Below, in pieces: positions 5,337 to 6,130 of a stretch of DNA of 6,130 nt. The DNA is from Nitrososphaera sp. UBA210 (GTDB lineage Archaea; Thermoproteota; Nitrososphaeria; Nitrososphaerales; Nitrososphaeraceae). The position numbers and the translations under genes are program-made. Location: assembly GCA_002494895.1 (NCBI GenBank), contig DADA01000100.1, positions 1 through 6,130 on the forward strand, written 5' to 3'. The first letter of the stretch is position 1. Every line of letters starts with the position of its first letter. Below the pieces are notes generated by a model that was not told the DNA's origin, did not search any database, and worked only from the letters and a program-made list of their open reading frames with translations.

Positions 5337-6130
5337 TTAGGGTGCGACTCTGGACATCGTTCGCGGAAACAGCACCGTGTCCTTGATGTCTTCGACATTT
5401 GTGATCCAGCGCAGCAATCGCTCTACGCCCAGCCCAAACCCTCCATGTGGCACCGATCCGTACCTGCGGAGGTCAAGGTACCAGTCATACGCTGCAGGAT
5501 TCAGACCCTCCCTCTTTATCCGCTCGGTCATGGAGACAATGTTGTCTTCTCTCAAGCCGCCGCTTGTTATCTCGCCAAATCCACGGGGCGCAAGCATATC
5601 TGCCGCAAGACCTACGCCCTTTGTCTCCACATCTTCTTTGACGTAGAATGGTTTTACTGCCATCGGGTAGCCAACTACGAACATCGGCCTTTCCGCGTCT
5701 TTTGTCAGCTCGCGCTCAGAGTCAATGCTCAGGTCATCTCCAGATCTTATTTGCCGCGAGCTTCCGTCTTCCTCCATGGTCATGACGCCTTTGGAGCTGA
5801 GGATGTCGATTGCCTTTTCATATGACATTCGCTCGAATGGCGGCTCGATTTTTTTCAGGTCCGAAACGTCCCTCTTCAGGTATGCGAGCTCTTCTGCCCT
5901 GTCTTTGACAGTGGTCTGGATGACGTATGACACCAGCTGCTCCTGGACTCTCAGGATATCTTCAAGTGTAACCCAAGGAGCCTCTGCCTCAAGGTGTGAA
6001 AATTCTGCCAGGTGTCTCACAGTCCGCGATTTCTCTGCGCGAAAGGACGGTGTGAGGCTCCAGACGGGACCGAGGGAAAATATCATCGCCTCCAGGTACA
6101 GCTGCGCGCTTTGGGACAGGTAGGCTTCAT
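5337..6130 (-). CDS. asnS: Asparaginyl-tRNA synthetase, C-terminal part (runs off the right edge)
   Basis: Class II synthetase that joins asparagine to tRNA-Asn in the cytoplasm. The 263 visible residues cover most of the catalytic core; the OB-fold anticodon-binding domain and motif 1 lie outside the window. The fragment opens EAYLSQSAQLYLEAM. Motif 2 is FRAEKSRTVRHLAEF (fragment residues 29-43) and motif 3 is GFGLGVER (230-237), with Arg237 the class-defining arginine; the end is LFPRTMSRVAP. DWYLDLRRYGSVPHGGFGLG and SHLEAEAPWV match archaeal asparaginyl enzymes rather than aspartyl ones, which carry a different YGMPPHGGWGLG phrase. EITSGG replaces the more usual GGSQRE-like stretch, so a paralogue or altered specificity is a small possibility. 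The frame is open from the window edge to TAA at 5337, so it is complete at its 3' end. A 48-residue gene follows on the same strand. Confidence 0.88.
   Translation of the reverse strand, partial: EAYLSQSAQLYLEAMIFSLGPVWSLTPSFRAEKSRTVRHLAEFSHLEAEAPWVTLEDILRVQEQLVSYVIQTTVKDRAEELAYLKRDVSDLKKIEPPFERMSYEKAIDILSSKGVMTMEEDGSSRQIRSGDDLSIDSERELTKDAERPMFVVGYPMAVKPFYVKEDVETKGVGLAADMLAPRGFGEITSGGLREDNIVSMTERIKREGLNPAAYDWYLDLRRYGSVPHGGFGLGVERLLRWITNVEDIKDTVLFPRTMSRVAP

Overview
The window most likely comes from a thaumarchaeote (ammonia-oxidising archaeon), perhaps of the Nitrososphaera type. The pointers are AT-rich TATA-like boxes about 26-30 bases upstream of start codons with little or no leader, several tiny Cys/His proteins, an archaeal-type asparaginyl-tRNA synthetase, and a cobalamin-dependent methionine synthase without its homocysteine domain. 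Base composition is moderate in GC. The genus is inference; the archaeal origin is well supported.

Left part, minus strand (1-1225): the first third of an ABC transporter ATPase (start at 269) lies 14 bases downstream of a two-pass membrane protein with a glycosylatable outer domain (284-847). Together they look like the start of a transporter operon running off the left edge. Upstream are a possible 32-residue ORF behind a very good TATA box (924-1022) and a convincing 36-residue Cys-rich mini-protein with a near-perfect Shine-Dalgarno sequence (1115-1225). Bases 848-1114 hold only the possible ORF and two TATA boxes.

Middle (1226-2228): a 166-base divergent intergenic region carries nested inverted repeats (1265-1331) flanked by a 9-base direct repeat. 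It is followed on the plus strand by a more AT-rich gene for a membrane-anchored, coiled-coil, LamG-type lectin-like surface protein (1392-2228).

Right part (2262-6130): a large minus-strand methionine synthase gene (folate, cobalamin and reactivation domains only) ends head-on against the LamG gene. It diverges from a small plus-strand zinc-ribbon gene (4913-5134). The two appear to share one AT box next to a perfect 12-base palindrome. The zinc-ribbon gene converges, with a single base between stop codons, on a 48-residue CxxC/His mini-protein (5136-5282), which lies downstream of the C-terminal two thirds of asparaginyl-tRNA synthetase (5337 to the right edge).

Functionally this is a housekeeping segment (methionine and tRNA charging) joined to a more accessory segment (transporter, surface lectin, small zinc proteins). 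No mobile element, CRISPR array, rRNA or tRNA was seen. I found no clear new multi-gene system. The most interesting items are the three tiny Cys/His-rich proteins, the shared promoter with its palindrome, and the structured intergenic region at 1242-1376.
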